From positions 2,914,001 to 2,978,000 of the forward strand of contig NC_089393.1 of assembly GCF_003171515.1 (NCBI RefSeq): DNA of 64,000 nt. Direction: 5' to 3'. The DNA comes from Pyrenophora tritici-repentis. Taxonomy: Eukaryota; Ascomycota; Dothideomycetes; Pleosporales; Pleosporaceae. The notes under the pieces are model-generated. The model was not told the DNA's origin. It saw nothing but the letters and a program-made list of their open reading frames with translations, and did not search any database. The position numbers and the translations under genes were made by a program. Below are positions 11,084 through 20,538 of this stretch, piece after piece. Positions within the stretch are counted from its first letter, which is position 1. The number at the start of each line of letters is the position of its first letter.

Positions 11084-13190
11084 GTAACGTGTCTGTGCGC
11101 GTGATGCCCATAATCGCGTGCCGCACACCCCACCAATATCGCGACGACGGCAAAGTTGAGGCTGTGCGGCCACGTACAATAACTATTATCGCGAGATTTT
11201 CCGGTGTATTGATCTATAGACGTAGCTCTACAACTTTGTCTATCTATATTTTGCCGGAGTATTGACGGCCCGGCCGCGTCGGGTGGTTGTTGGTGGGGGA
11301 GCCGGTGCAGCCACCTCAGCCAGAGTGCCACCGCCAGCACCACCCACGCGTCGTTTTTTTGGCTGTTGCTTTGCAGCGGGCTTTGAAGCCTTACGCTTGC
11401 CCGATTGGGGTTGTTGTATAGCCTTTGCAGCGTCGCGATCGCGTCGTTTGGCGTCAAGTTCGGCAGCCTTTACAGCCTTGGCTTCATCCCGCACCTTCTT
11501 TGCCTCCTCACGCGCCGCCCGCGCTGCCTCTTTGATCTTAAGTTGATAGATCCTGTTGTTCTCCTTTGCCTCTTTCAACTCTATCTTATCAAGTAGCTCT
11601 TTCTCCTTCTCCTTCTCCTTCACTAGCTGCCTGAAGCGGGCCTCTCGAAGCTTGCACGGCGACCACCAAACTGCCCCTGAATGGAACGCTTTTCGCTGCT
11701 GTAGATCTAGGGGAGGTTCGTGCCGATTGCGGGGCTTCTGGTGAACGTGTAGCGCCGCGCGCAGTGCGTCCTTCTCGTACTCGGCGATCTCTTTGGCAGC
11801 CTGGAGGCGGAGGAGTATTTCTGAGAGGTTGTTGGCCGCAATAGAGCTCGGATCGTAGGCCTGATTAATGAGGTTCGTGATAGTAGCTCTACTCACGTTC
11901 ACTAGTGGCGGCGGTGCTGTTAGTGTTGACTTTCGGAACTTTTTAAGTACTACTTCGGGATCTATAGGAGCTATCCCAGTGGCTTTAAATGCCTTCAACG
12001 CGTGCTTCTTAATGAAAGAGGAGTCCCAGGCAGGCTTGAAAAGACGGTAGAAGTCATCCTTCCTCACAGCTAAGAGACCGTGGCTCGCCTGGAGGTAGTG
12101 CTGCAAGCTGAGTGAGTACGCGGCTGCCAGAGGTTTGAACATTACCACATCGAGTGGCTGCAGCGTATGGGTACTATGGGGGGGTAGTATGAGTAACATA
12201 ATATTGTGGGCGATCGCATAGTCAATAAACTCCATAGTAACGTGACTCCCATGGCCGTCAAGGATGAGTAAGCGTGTGTGATTGCCGGCCTTCTCCTTCG
12301 TATGGCGATCAAACACCTGTTCGAGCCATGCCAGGCCTACCTGATCATTGGTCCACCCTGAGGGACTTGAGGTAACGTAGACTGGATCGTCAATTGCGAT
12401 ATCATCAACCCATCTGGCGTACATGTTGCCCGAAGTAGCTTCGTATATAATCGCGGGCGGTAACGTACTCCCATCAGCACATATAGCAGCGATAACAGTG
12501 ATCCAATCTCTGTTGCCGTCCTGTATCACTTTCTTAAAGCCCCCAGTCTCATATTTCTGCTTACTAAACACTCTCTTACTCCTCCCCGTCACTCCAATAA
12601 GGAATCCCTTCTCATCCATATTATATACATCCTGCGCCCGAATATGGTGCTGAGCCATTTTAGTAGATAGTAGATCAAAGTACGACTCGTACTTGTATAC
12701 AGAATCAGCCCGGTGGCGATTGCGGTCCAAACCAGTTGACCAACGTGATATAATCGCGTCGGGATGACGGTGAAAGAAGCGCGTCACCCAGCTTTGGGAG
12801 GTAGCCCTTCCGGCTATAGCACTAGCAAAGTTCTGGATCATAGTCCTCGTCGGTGGTAAGCCAGCCTCAGTAAGCTCGTCAATGTGCTCTAGAAGCTGTA
12901 GCTCCTGGTGTGGGTGAAGGAGTTGCTGATTACGTGATTTGGCTTCATTTGAGCCCCGGATCTGTTGATGGCGTCGCGACAACGTAGAGCGATCAACACC
13001 AAAGCGGCGCGCAACCTCAGAGTATGTAAATTTATCTCCGGGATCACGCGATTCAATAGCTTCAATCGCAGCGTTGATACAACTCATGGTTGTGGAGTTA
13101 TGGGTGGTTGAAGTGGTAAGGGTGGATTGGTGTTGATGTTGCGGGGTGTGCGGCACGCGATTATGGGCATCACGCGCACAGACACGTTAC
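11084..13190 (-). mobile_element. intact Fot1/pogo-type DNA transposon
   Basis: The element is 2107 bp with perfect 48-bp terminal inverted repeats (11084-11131 and 13143-13190; ends GTAACGTGTCTG). It is flanked by TA on both sides (11082-11083, 13191-13192), the expected Tc1/mariner/pogo target duplication. It sits inside the leader of the old hAT element. Unlike the surrounding relicts it has an uninterrupted transposase gene, so it is a younger insertion and may still be mobile. Confidence 0.92.
11240..13156 (-). CDS. Fot1/pogo-family transposase (intact)
   Basis: This is a single open frame of 638 residues. The order is a psq-type helix-turn-helix (FTYSEVARRFGVDRSTLSRR, about 43-62), a CENP-B-type DNA-binding domain with WVTRFFHRHP (about 120), and the DDE_1 catalytic domain. 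The catalytic domain shows VYNMDEKGFLIG (first Asp), NRDWITVIAAICADG, LLILDGHGSH (second Asp) and LPPHSTHTLQPLDVVMFKPL (third acidic site). The C-terminus (about 500-638) is Lys/Glu/Ala-rich, coiled-coil-like, then basic. It catalyses cut-and-paste transposition in the nucleus. The first ATG at 13156 lies inside the right terminal repeat. A second Met about 23 residues in (MSCINAAIEAIES) is an equally good start. Confidence 0.93.
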   Translation of the reverse strand: MPHTPQHQHQSTLTTSTTHNSTTMSCINAAIEAIESRDPGDKFTYSEVARRFGVDRSTLSRRHQQIRGSNEAKSRNQQLLHPHQELQLLEHIDELTEAGLPPTRTMIQNFASAIAGRATSQSWVTRFFHRHPDAIISRWSTGLDRNRHRADSVYKYESYFDLLSTKMAQHHIRAQDVYNMDEKGFLIGVTGRSKRVFSKQKYETGGFKKVIQDGNRDWITVIAAICADGSTLPPAIIYEATSGNMYARWVDDIAIDDPVYVTSSPSGWTNDQVGLAWLEQVFDRHTKEKAGNHTRLLILDGHGSHVTMEFIDYAIAHNIMLLILPPHSTHTLQPLDVVMFKPLAAAYSLSLQHYLQASHGLLAVRKDDFYRLFKPAWDSSFIKKHALKAFKATGIAPIDPEVVLKKFRKSTLTAPPPLVNVSRATITNLINQAYDPSSIAANNLSEILLRLQAAKEIAEYEKDALRAALHVHQKPRNRHEPPLDLQQRKAFHSGAVWWSPCKLREARFRQLVKEKEKEKELLDKIELKEAKENNRIYQLKIKEAARAAREEAKKVRDEAKAVKAAELDAKRRDRDAAKAIQQPQSGKRKASKPAAKQQPKKRRVGGAGGGTLAEVAAPAPPPTTTRRGRAVNTPAKYR

Positions 13191-13273
13191 TAGTACGTAA
13201 TTAGCCTAACTTCTGCAACCTACTATCGCGTCACTTTTTTGGCTTCCGTCGCCCTTATTATATTTCTACCGCT

Positions 13274-14689
13274 ATGCCTCCTATGAAACGCGCCTCTGAT
13301 AACCTTACTCGCCCGAAAAAACGCGTTAAATCGTCCACCGCCCGCGGCACTGTTAGCCAGCCTATAGCCGTTGATAGTCAGCTATCGCTATCGCCGTCGC
13401 GTCTGTCGCCTCGCAGAGCTCTCGTAGAGGCGTCCCAGGCTTCAACTTTTGAGTCGCAACTACGCGAGTCGCGGCCTGAAGACGCTATCGTCGCGCCTAC
13501 CGAGGGCAGCGAGAGGGTAACAGCAGCCTCGTCGGCAGCAGCCCTAGACAATAAGACCTTGCAAGAGGCTCTAGACGCGAGCCTTATAGACGACTTTAAG
13601 GGAATTAATTAGGGGCGTTTACGCATATATATAAAGCCGCTCTCGTTGCAGAAGTCGCGCAAGAGCTAGATCTATTGCTATAGCTACCGCGTTGCGCTGC
13701 TAAAGGACCCGAGTAAGCTATACTTCGTGTGCCGTTACTGCTACGAGCATAAGTATATAGATACCGGCGTTGGGATATATAAGACGACGCTCTTAACGTC
13801 GTCAGCGCAGCGACACTTAGAGCTGCCTAAGCGCGGCTATAGCTACAGCAAGTCGGCCGTCGCTGCAAAACCTACCTAGCTACAACGTCTGCTTAAGGAC
13901 GGCAACAACAGCGTGTCGCAGAAGGTCGCTAACGAGCTCGCTAGCTTTAATACCCAGCGCTTCTAGCTAGCAGCTGTTAGCTAGCTTGTTAAGAACAATT
14001 ACCCTCTCTCTAAGTTTGAAACACTAGCTTTTCGACGCCTCCTTAAAGCTGCTAACCTACTAGCAGAACGAGCGCTCTAGACGTCTTATATAAGCGTCTC
14101 CTAGTACGTTGCGCGCTTATATAAGCACCTAAAGCCGCGCGTTATCTTGCAACTGTCGCAGGCGCTTAGCAAAGTACACCTTAGCTTTAATAGATGGACG
14201 ACAAAGGGCGGCAAGCGTGGCTTTCTAGGCGTCGTTGCGCACTTTGTCGACAGCAGAGGCGACCTGCAGGACTTGCCTATAGCGCTGCCCTAGCTGACAG
14301 GCGCTCACAGTAGCGAGAGGATAGCCGAGGTTATTATAAAAACGCTGTAGGACTTTAAGATCACGTCGCAGTTAATTAGTTACTTCGTGCTTAATAACGC
14401 CCCTAATAACAACAGTACTATTGCAATATTAGCTCAAGAGTATAGTTTTAATGCCACCTACCAGCGCCTCCGCTGCGGACCTCACACGCTTAACCTTATC
14501 AGCCAGACGCTCCTCTAGGGCAAGGGTAGCGCCGCCTTGTTCGACAACGACGTACAAGAGCTCACCGACGAGCACGACTTCATAGAGGAGTAGAGACGCG
14601 TAGGCCCACTTGGCGTACTGCTCAGTATTATAAACTATATTAAAACGCCACAACAGTATAAGCTCTTCGAGGACTTCTAGCGCCTCGCC
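13274..14689 (+). pseudogene. dead hAT transposase hAT-1, 5' half
   Basis: An open N-terminal piece (13274-13612) begins MPPMKRASDNLTRPKKRVK. Reading on through TAG stops gives a BED-like finger region (YFVCRYCYEHKY, then SSAQRHLEL), LSFNRWTTKGGKRGFLGVVAHFVD, ADERI-like SSERIAEVIIKTL and CGPHTLNLISQTLL. These are hAT-family blocks. The in-frame stops are TAG, as from RIP of CAG codons. The gene is cut at 14689 by the histone-carrying element. Its 3' half now lies at 18888-20226 on the opposite strand. Confidence 0.8.
14682..14689. repeat. 8-bp target duplication GCCTCGCC (partner at 20219-20226)
   Basis: It directly precedes the left end of element copy 1. Its partner is not at the other end of copy 1. 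It lies at the inner end of copy 2 as GGCGAGGC (20219-20226, the reverse complement). Confidence 0.85.
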
Positions 14690-14743
14690 TACGCTGGCAA
14701 ATGGGTTGGGTATACCCAGTCTTGGGTTGGGGTTGGGTTGGGG

Positions 14744-14875
14744 TCGCACAGACCATGGGTTAGGGTTGGGTTGGGGTCGCACAGACCATGGGTTAGGGCT
14801 GGGCTGGGGTCGCACAGACCAAGTGGTAGGGTTGGGCTTGGGTTGGGTTGGGTTGGGTTGGGGTTGGGTTATATT
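14744..14875. repeat. G-rich, telomere-like minisatellite at the element end
   Basis: About three imperfect units of the type GGGTTGGGGTCGCACAGACC plus ATGGGTTAG are followed by repeated GGGTT. The other end (about 17147-17275) has related sequence on the opposite strand, and copy 2 carries the mirror image. Confidence 0.8.
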
Positions 14876-14967
14876 TTTTGGGTACTTTAACGGAACAACA
14901 CTTAATTAAGATAATGTGTACACGTTGATGATATAGTAGATACATAAAACGAGATATATTAACACAG

Positions 14968-15889
14968 CTAATTATCACGGTAGCGCTGAGGACGCTGGCG
15001 CTTTCGAGGTGGCAATTGACGCTCCTCCTGGACCTCTTCCTCCGACTCTTCTTCTGTAGTCTGGTTCTCCTCATCTATATCGAAGGTATGCTCTAACGAG
15101 GCTGGAAGCTCAAAAAGATCATTAACCTCGTCAATTGGCTCTCCATCCTCCCCTAATTGAGCAACTAGGTAGTCTAGACCCTGTTCTTCCTCTTGAGATA
15201 TTGTATCCTTAAGAACCATTATCTGCTGTATTGTCCGGGCAGATAGTCGGTGCCTCCGACTACCAATAACATCCTTAGCAACATTGAAAACTCTTTCAAC
15301 CCCAACCTGAGCAATTGGTATTGCTAGTATATCCTTCGCCACTTGGGATAGTCTATTAGCAGATGTCTATGATAAACAGCTGTGATAACTTACCAGACTT
15401 TTTCTGGGTAAACCGCTTCTCTGAAAGTATATCCCACTCTTTCTCTAGCAGCTTAGCCTGTCTAGCACTATTTGCTAATTTATACTTAGGCTGTTGCAAA
15501 AGCGATTTCTTCAGTTGGTACTTCGCGGAGCGGTCGGCTGTTCTAACGCTTTCAAGTACCTTCTCCTCTTTATCGAAAAGAGCTTTGCGTTCACGTTGAG
15601 CAATAGCACGGGCGCTACCACTCAGAGAGCCAGTATAGGGGACGCTCAAATTGATAGGTCGGCCTTTTCGTGAACCCCCACTACCTCTTTGATCTAAGAT
15701 ACCGTCAATCTCGTCAGCTTCACACGCAAATCCCTGCTTATATTAGCATAAGCTGTGATAAATGGCTGTGATTATTACATCGGTAAGCTGCTCCCACTCA
15801 TCTTGTTCGAACCCAGGCGGAGGTTCAAGTTTGATGGCTGGAACTAGGCCTTCAGGTACGTCGCCGACTTGCTCTTTCGCGACAGGCAT
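14968..15889 (-). CDS. short hAT-derived protein with hAT dimerisation domain (copy 1, intact)
   Basis: Three exons (mapped from copy 2): 15889-15779, 15733-15394 and 15341-14968. The product is 274 residues from ATG MPVAKEQVGDVPEG. The N-terminal two thirds are unassigned, with a Lys/Glu/Gln-rich helical stretch. The C-terminal part has VAKDILAIPIAQVGVERVFN then RRHRLSARTIQQIMVLKD, the hAT C-terminal dimerisation motif (PF05699). An acidic tail and a basic end (PPRKRQRPQRYRD) follow. Full hAT transposases are 600-800 residues; the BED finger and catalytic core are absent, so it cannot transpose alone. It could act as a binding partner or repressor, or be a leftover. Both introns share TTATCACAG-containing sequence with the first intron of the divergent histone gene. 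The matching gene in copy 2 has lost one G and is frameshifted. Confidence 0.75.
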
Positions 15890-16399
15890 GGCGGGGACTG
15901 TGATAATGCGCTGTTGTAAATGGGGTGTTTTCAATGTAGTAAAGAGAGTTATTAGGTGTTGGGAGTTACTGGGCGTCAGGGGCTGGAGAAATGGGTAGAC
16001 AGCATTATGCTCACCTAGAAATGGTCCGTGCGCTGCTGCCTGCGCTAGCGCGAAAACGCGGAAATTACCCAAAATGATCAACACATCGATGATTCCTTCA
16101 TTTTTGGGCTGCACGCATGCGCGAGCTCGGCGTTTATCACAGCAGTTTAACACGTTTGTATGATATGCTCGCTACTGATTTTGCAACAGAAATGGTTGTA
16201 TGCGATCGTGAAACAGCAAATTACGTCATGCAGTCCGTGCGCTGCTGCCTTTACTAGTGCGGAAATCGGGAAATTGCCGTCGCCCAAACTTTCCAGCTAC
16301 CTAACTCTTTCAGCCTACTACTTTCTTAATTGTCGACCACATTTATCACAGTAATTAATCACATACGTCGCCTACGTTCATCATCTACTCTACTACGCA
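15890..16399. promoter_or_regulatory. divergent promoter between the hAT-derived and histone genes
   Basis: It contains an imperfect direct duplication: GTCCGTGCGCTGCTGCCT at about 16022 and again at about 16233, each followed by a CTAG..GCG...GGGAAATT-like segment. TTATCACAG occurs on the plus strand at 16133-16142 and 16342-16351, and on the minus strand just upstream of the hAT-derived ATG. The GCGCGAAAACGCGG stretch resembles an E2F/MBF-type cell-cycle box, which would suit a histone gene; this is inference. Confidence 0.5.
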
Positions 16400-16972
16400 A
16401 TGGCAAGGACAAAACCACGGCCTAAGGTCACCGGTAAAGCCGGCCGGGGTGGTCCTGATGGCAAGACAGTTACTGGCGGCAAGCCGGCTCAGAAGGCCCT
16501 TGCTAGTAAGGCTAGACGTCAAGTAGCAGGAAAGTCTACGCGAAAGGCACCTGTAGCTGTTAAGAAGAAGCGCAAGTTTAAGGCCGGCAGTAGGTTATCA
16601 CAGTCGTTTATCACAGCTATTTTCTAATTTAGCTTAGCTGTCGCATTACGGGAAATCAAGAGATACCAGAGAGGTTTTGAACTACTCTTGCGAAAACTCC
16701 CCTTTTCCCGCGTAGTGCGCGAATTTGCACAGGTGCACAAGGCCGATATCCGCTTTCAACGATCTGCAATCGAAGCTCTTCAGGAAGCTACAGAAGCTTT
16801 CTTAGTTGGTTATTTTGAGGGTATAGTCTATCTACCCTATACTATTTTTCATTTAATAACTTTTATAGACTGCAACATCAATGCTATTCACGCAAAGAGG
16901 GTTACTATTCAAGAGAAGGATTCTCAATTGGCTAGGCGCTACTTTGCGCGCGAGTTACTAGCTTTTCTCTAG
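16400..16972 (+). CDS. histone H3-like protein inside a transposon (copy 1)
   Basis: Three exons: 16400-16589, 16638-16820 and 16869-16972. The introns are 48 bp each and the product is 158 residues. After splicing, the core reads [70 protein letters not shown] and KDSQLARR, matching H3 from alpha-N to alpha-3. The tail starts MARTKPRPK and is about 20 residues longer than the usual H3 tail. It keeps GGK and ALASKA but not the ARKS contexts of K9 and K27. The C-terminus is replaced by [10 protein letters not shown]. Loop 1 is not lengthened, so it is not obviously a CENP-A. Canonical H3 is a nucleosome core subunit; whether this variant is deposited is unknown. The reading frame is unbroken, which suggests function or recent capture. 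Confidence 0.9.
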
Positions 16973-17342
16973 ATTATAAGATATATCTAGATACACGTGC
17001 TTAAATGCTAGCTGGCGAAGCCTCTGTATATTATAAATGAAACTAGTTAATGCTACACTGTGTTAATCTACTGTGATACTATATAAACTTTTCTTTTATT
17101 GAAATCTATATTATACATCTTGCAATTTTTTTACTATAACCCAACCCTAACCCATGGTCCGTGCGACCCCAACCCAACCCCAACCCAACCCTAAGCTTGG
17201 CGCTGACAAATGGGTTGGGGTTGGGTTGGGGTCGCAAAATTTCTAACCCAACCCCAACCACACCCCGACCCATTTGCCAGCGTACTCCTAAATACGCAGT
17301 CATAGCACCTTACTAAACGGCTTTAGATTCTAAAAGTATAGG

Positions 17343-17548
17343 TGTTGATACGGCTAAGGTATCGGAATCACCTTCGTTGCAACGAGTTGAAATGATTGTG
17401 ATTGTTCTTGTTGTTCTATGGAGGTGGAGGGAGGTCGGCAGTAAGGCAGCAGCTAGAGCTCGGACCACACGGCTTAGTCAGCCGTGTAATCCAAGCTCGT
17501 GCATGCAGCAACCAGCTGCCTTATCTACCGCAGGTTCGATTCCCAACA
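17343..17548. mobile_element. solo LTR-like insertion (206 bp)
   Basis: It starts TGTTGATACGG and ends TTCCCAACA, with a 5-bp duplication ATAGG at 17338-17342 and 17549-17553. The end contains GGTTCGATTCCC, which resembles a tRNA B box. No tRNA fold was seen. Confidence 0.65.
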
Positions 17549-17755
17549 ATAGGCTCGACTCCTCTACGCTATCTATCGCGTTATCTTAAGGCGCTGTAGA
17601 AATTTGAGCTAGAACGGGAGAGAATTGTAAATTTAATATAACGTGTTTCCCATGCGAGTCGGCAACCCAAGCGAGTCGGCAGCTCTACCCCACCAACACG
17701 CCTTCGTAGCAACAACGCGTAATGTCTTAACAACGCAACGTCTAAATGTCCTACA

Positions 17756-18590
17756 ACGAAGGAGATATATACCTTGCTATCTCTAATATTAATTTAAGGC
17801 AAATTCAAAGTGTAAAACGCGCTACTAAGATCTATAACGTCCCCTAAACAACAATCTAAGACCAACGCGCTGGACGACGCGCCCGACGCGACTGTGAACC
17901 AAACTTAAAGCGCCTTATAAAGCTAGAAAAGGAGGTGATTCTACAGAGCGTACTTAAAGCAAGTCTACGTAGCGTACCGCTAACGAAGGCTCTTGTACGA
18001 GATATAGCTAATAGACTACTTAGAGAGCGAGGTAGGAATGTAAAGGCACTAGTACACTGCAATAGTTAGGATGCCTCTAATAAGTGAGATTGTGTGTACA
18101 GATCTATATACAAGTACGAGGGGAACTTTATTATTCCTCGCACGGGCCAACTGCCAGCGTGGCACGTGATTGTATGGCACGTGATCGCGTGAGGGATCGT
18201 AGGTTTGATCCATCACAGGAAGCCTGTTAGTAAGCACTAGGTTAACAACTTTATTAAGCGCACACCTAAGCTTAAGAAGCGCTAGAGCCGTCTGTACGAT
18301 CGCCAGCGAGCTACCTACAAAGACCTAGCGCCTATACTGCCCTAGTTCGAGCTTATTTAATTAATAAAGGCGAAGTACGGTATCCTTAATAAGGATACCT
18401 AGAACTTTGATGAATTAGGCTTCTTAATAGGCAAGATTACATCTTAGCTTGTAGTTATAGGCTTAGAGAAGCCTAGGAAAGCAAAGAAACTACAGCCTAG
18501 CGATCGTAAGTAGACTACCCTAGTACAAGCTATTGGCTGCAGGAGGAACAGGCGCGTATGCGAAGCGCAATTGAAGAGCTTATAAAGCGC
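17756..18590 (+). pseudogene. dead Fot1/pogo-type transposase (RIP relict 2)
   Basis: Reading through stops gives SYNEGDIYLAISNIN, QRAGRRARRDCEPN, VPLTKALVRDIANRLLRERG, VNNFIKRTPKLKK, NFDELGFLIGKI and DRK*TTLVQAIG. These are the N-terminal DNA-binding part and the first DDE block (NFDE..GFLIG) of pogo/Fot1. It is interrupted by a 156-bp insertion (18070-18225) and lost after about 18590. Same family as the relict at 8507. Confidence 0.75.
18070..18225. mobile_element. 156-bp insertion of unknown class in pogo relict 2
   Basis: The segment is flanked by GTTAG at 18065-18069 and 18226-18230. The ends are not TG...CA and only weakly inverted. A B-box-like AGGTTTGATCC lies near the right end, so a SINE is possible. 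Confidence 0.45.
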
Positions 18591-18713
18591 AAGGGCCGGA
18601 AAAGGTGGTATATACGGGTAGAGGAGACCTTAATAGTTAGTAAGGTATTAGACTTAATTGCTGAGAGGCATAGATTTTGATTCCTGATTCATAATCAAAT
18701 CAAATCTGCATAG

Positions 18714-20226
18714 TTGTCAACAATCAAGCCAATCCAAGCTGAGGCGTCAGATTGGATTGCTCGTTTTTTGAGAGCGTCAGCTTGGATTGTTAGGGCTAAC
18801 AAGCTGAGATTGTAAGCTTAATTAAGGCTTAATTGATCGGCTTGATAACCTGTACTAGCGCTAGCCTTAGTGTTGAGTTTCGTCGTCCTAAGTCGCCAGC
18901 CCGCACAAAAGCTCCATATCGTCGTCTGCTGCCTCCTCCTCTACTACCTCGTCGTCGCCTCCGAGGCCAGCTCTTTGCCACCGTCGTACGCACTGTATTG
19001 CCGCTAGAAGTTGAGGTCCTAGACGTCGTCGTCGCGGCTCTAAGAGGTCGCCCAGCTCACTAAACAGGCGCTCACACTCACAGCTCGACGCTGGGATAGA
19101 GAGTACGTTAAGCGCAAGCTTACTAAGGCTAGGGTAGCAATCGCGCATGCTCACCCAGTACTTAATAGGGTTATCTGCGTGTTCTGTACCTCTCTTAGCT
19201 GCCGGCTCGCTGCGCTTCCACCTCTTAAACTTATCCTCGTTATCGGTAAGGCTGCTAGCAGTACTAGGATTAAGTATACTATTAATTGCGTCGTCTATAT
19301 CGCTTAGGATTACTGCCGACGGCCTTACCGCGCGCGGTGAAGTGTTGTACTGCACCTAGAGCGCCTAAAAGCTGGCGTTGCTAGCCTCGAGCTAGTTAGG
19401 CTTCCTAGCCTACGCCTTATCGCAATAGTACTTATATATCAGATAGAGTATTGTAGCAGCGTAGTACGCGGGCGAGTCGTCTAGCTTAGAGTAGTAGTTA
19501 TCGGCCTTCTGCTAAGCTGCGCGTAAGTTAATTATAATGTAATCCTTAGGCGACTTATCGTGCTCGTGTCAGATATTCACTCTCATCTGGAATACTGATG
19601 AAATAGGTAATAATGGTGATGATATTGATTGTTGATTGTTTGTTGGTTCTGTCTACGGTTGTGGGCACACCTGGGGGGTGCCAAGCCTTCCTGTGATCCG
19701 ATTGGCTCTCTCAGATGCCGGGTCGCGCTAGTCTAACCCAGCGTCTGTACGCTCTCATCTTCAACAGTGCTATTATCTGACAGCTCGTTGTAGTTAACCG
19801 CCTTATACGCGTTAACGCGCTGCTCGTAGTAGGTAAGGAGGTATTCGAATATTAGAATTATCTCAGCAATAGCCCCAAAGCTGCCGCTTTTACCGCGCCC
19901 TTCGAGGCGCTTTGTAGCAGTCTTAAGCGGTTTTAAGATATCTATATACTTTGTAATTACTGCCTAATTAGCACCTGTAAGGCCGTCTGATCGCATCTAC
20001 GGCTGCGCAACTAGCAGCTTATTGCCGCGACTTTGCGCAAACGTGTCCTCCCTTTGCACCCGCTGTATATAGTAAGTAGCGTAGGCGTTGACTGCAAATT
20101 GCAGCTTTACGGCACGCTTAAAGCATAAGTAGTACGAGTTCCACCGCGTGACAACGGGTTTAACAGGCTTAAGGATCTTACGATCGTCCGCTAACGCGCT
20201 AGACGGCAGCTTAGTGTAGGCGAGGC
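18714..20226 (-). pseudogene. dead hAT transposase hAT-1, 3' half (inverted)
   Basis: On the minus strand from 20226 the frame continues the 5' half: LAYTKLPSSALADDRKILKP, VVTRWNSYYLCFKRAV, a 216-bp solo LTR, then NPIKYWVSMRDCYPSLSKLA and PASSCECERLFSELGDLLEP. The last two are the hAT dimerisation domain. The coding part ends at 18888. TTGTCAACAATCAAGC at 18714-18729 matches the 5' end of the element at 10865. TAG stops occur as in the 5' half. Confidence 0.8.
19567..19782. mobile_element. solo LTR (216 bp), copy A
   Basis: It starts TGTCAGATATTCACT and ends ATTATCTGACA, flanked by GCTCG at 19562-19566 and 19783-19787. The same 216-bp element lies in the opposite orientation at 23740. Confidence 0.9.
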
Positions 20227-20538
20227 TACGCTGGCAAATGGGTCGGGGTGTGGTTGGGGTTGGGTTAGAAATTTTGCGACCCCAACCCAACCCCAACCCA
20301 TTTGTCAGCGCCAAGCTTAGGGTTGGGTTGGGGTTGGGTTGGGGTCGCACGGACCATGGGTTAGGGTTGGGTTATAGTAAAAAAATTGCAAGATGTATAA
20401 TATAGATTTCAATAAAAGAAAAGTTTATATAGTATCACAGTAGATTAACACAGTGTAGCATTAACTAGTTTCATTTATAATATACAGAGGCTTCGCCAGC
20501 TAGCATTTAAGCACGTGTATCTAGATATATCTTATAAT

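Larger units (their letters stand above)
14690..17284 (+). mobile_element. hAT-type element carrying a histone H3-like gene, copy 1
   Basis: The element is 2595 bp with terminal inverted repeats TACGCTGGCAAATGGGT. It contains, from left, a G-rich minisatellite, a minus-strand gene with a hAT dimerisation domain, a divergent promoter region, a plus-strand histone H3-like gene and a second G-rich end. Flanking 8-bp duplications are shared with copy 2 rather than within copy 1: left GCCTCGCC matches 20219-20226, and right CTCCTAAA matches 22821-22828. That is the footprint of recombination between two inverted copies. No stop-codon decay is seen. Confidence 0.9.
17285..20226. other. 2.94-kb segment inverted between the two element copies
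   Basis: Its left edge carries CTCCTAAA, whose duplicate (TTTAGGAG) lies outside copy 2 at 22821-22828. Its right edge carries GGCGAGGC, whose duplicate lies outside copy 1. The 3' half of hAT-1 inside it reads on the minus strand, although the 5' half at 13274-14689 reads plus. All three facts are explained by one inversion of this segment. Confidence 0.9.

Noticed and set aside
10981..11546. Open frames overlapping the Fot1-like transposase end
   Set aside because: They are shadows of the transposase coding sequence and its terminal repeat.
14701..14875. Internal telomere or chromosome end
   Set aside because: The repeats are confined to the ends of both element copies, inside target duplications, and are mixed with a GGTCGCACAGACC unit, so they belong to the transposon.
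14429..14909. Open frames with repeated RPQPNPNP or GLGLGWGRTD peptides
   Set aside because: They are translations of the G-rich minisatellite at the transposon end, present on both strands and in both copies.
16400..16972. CENP-A (centromeric H3) identity for the histone-like protein
   Set aside because: Loop 1 ([14 protein letters not shown]) has normal H3 length and the alpha-2 region is H3-like; nothing visible marks it as CENP-A.
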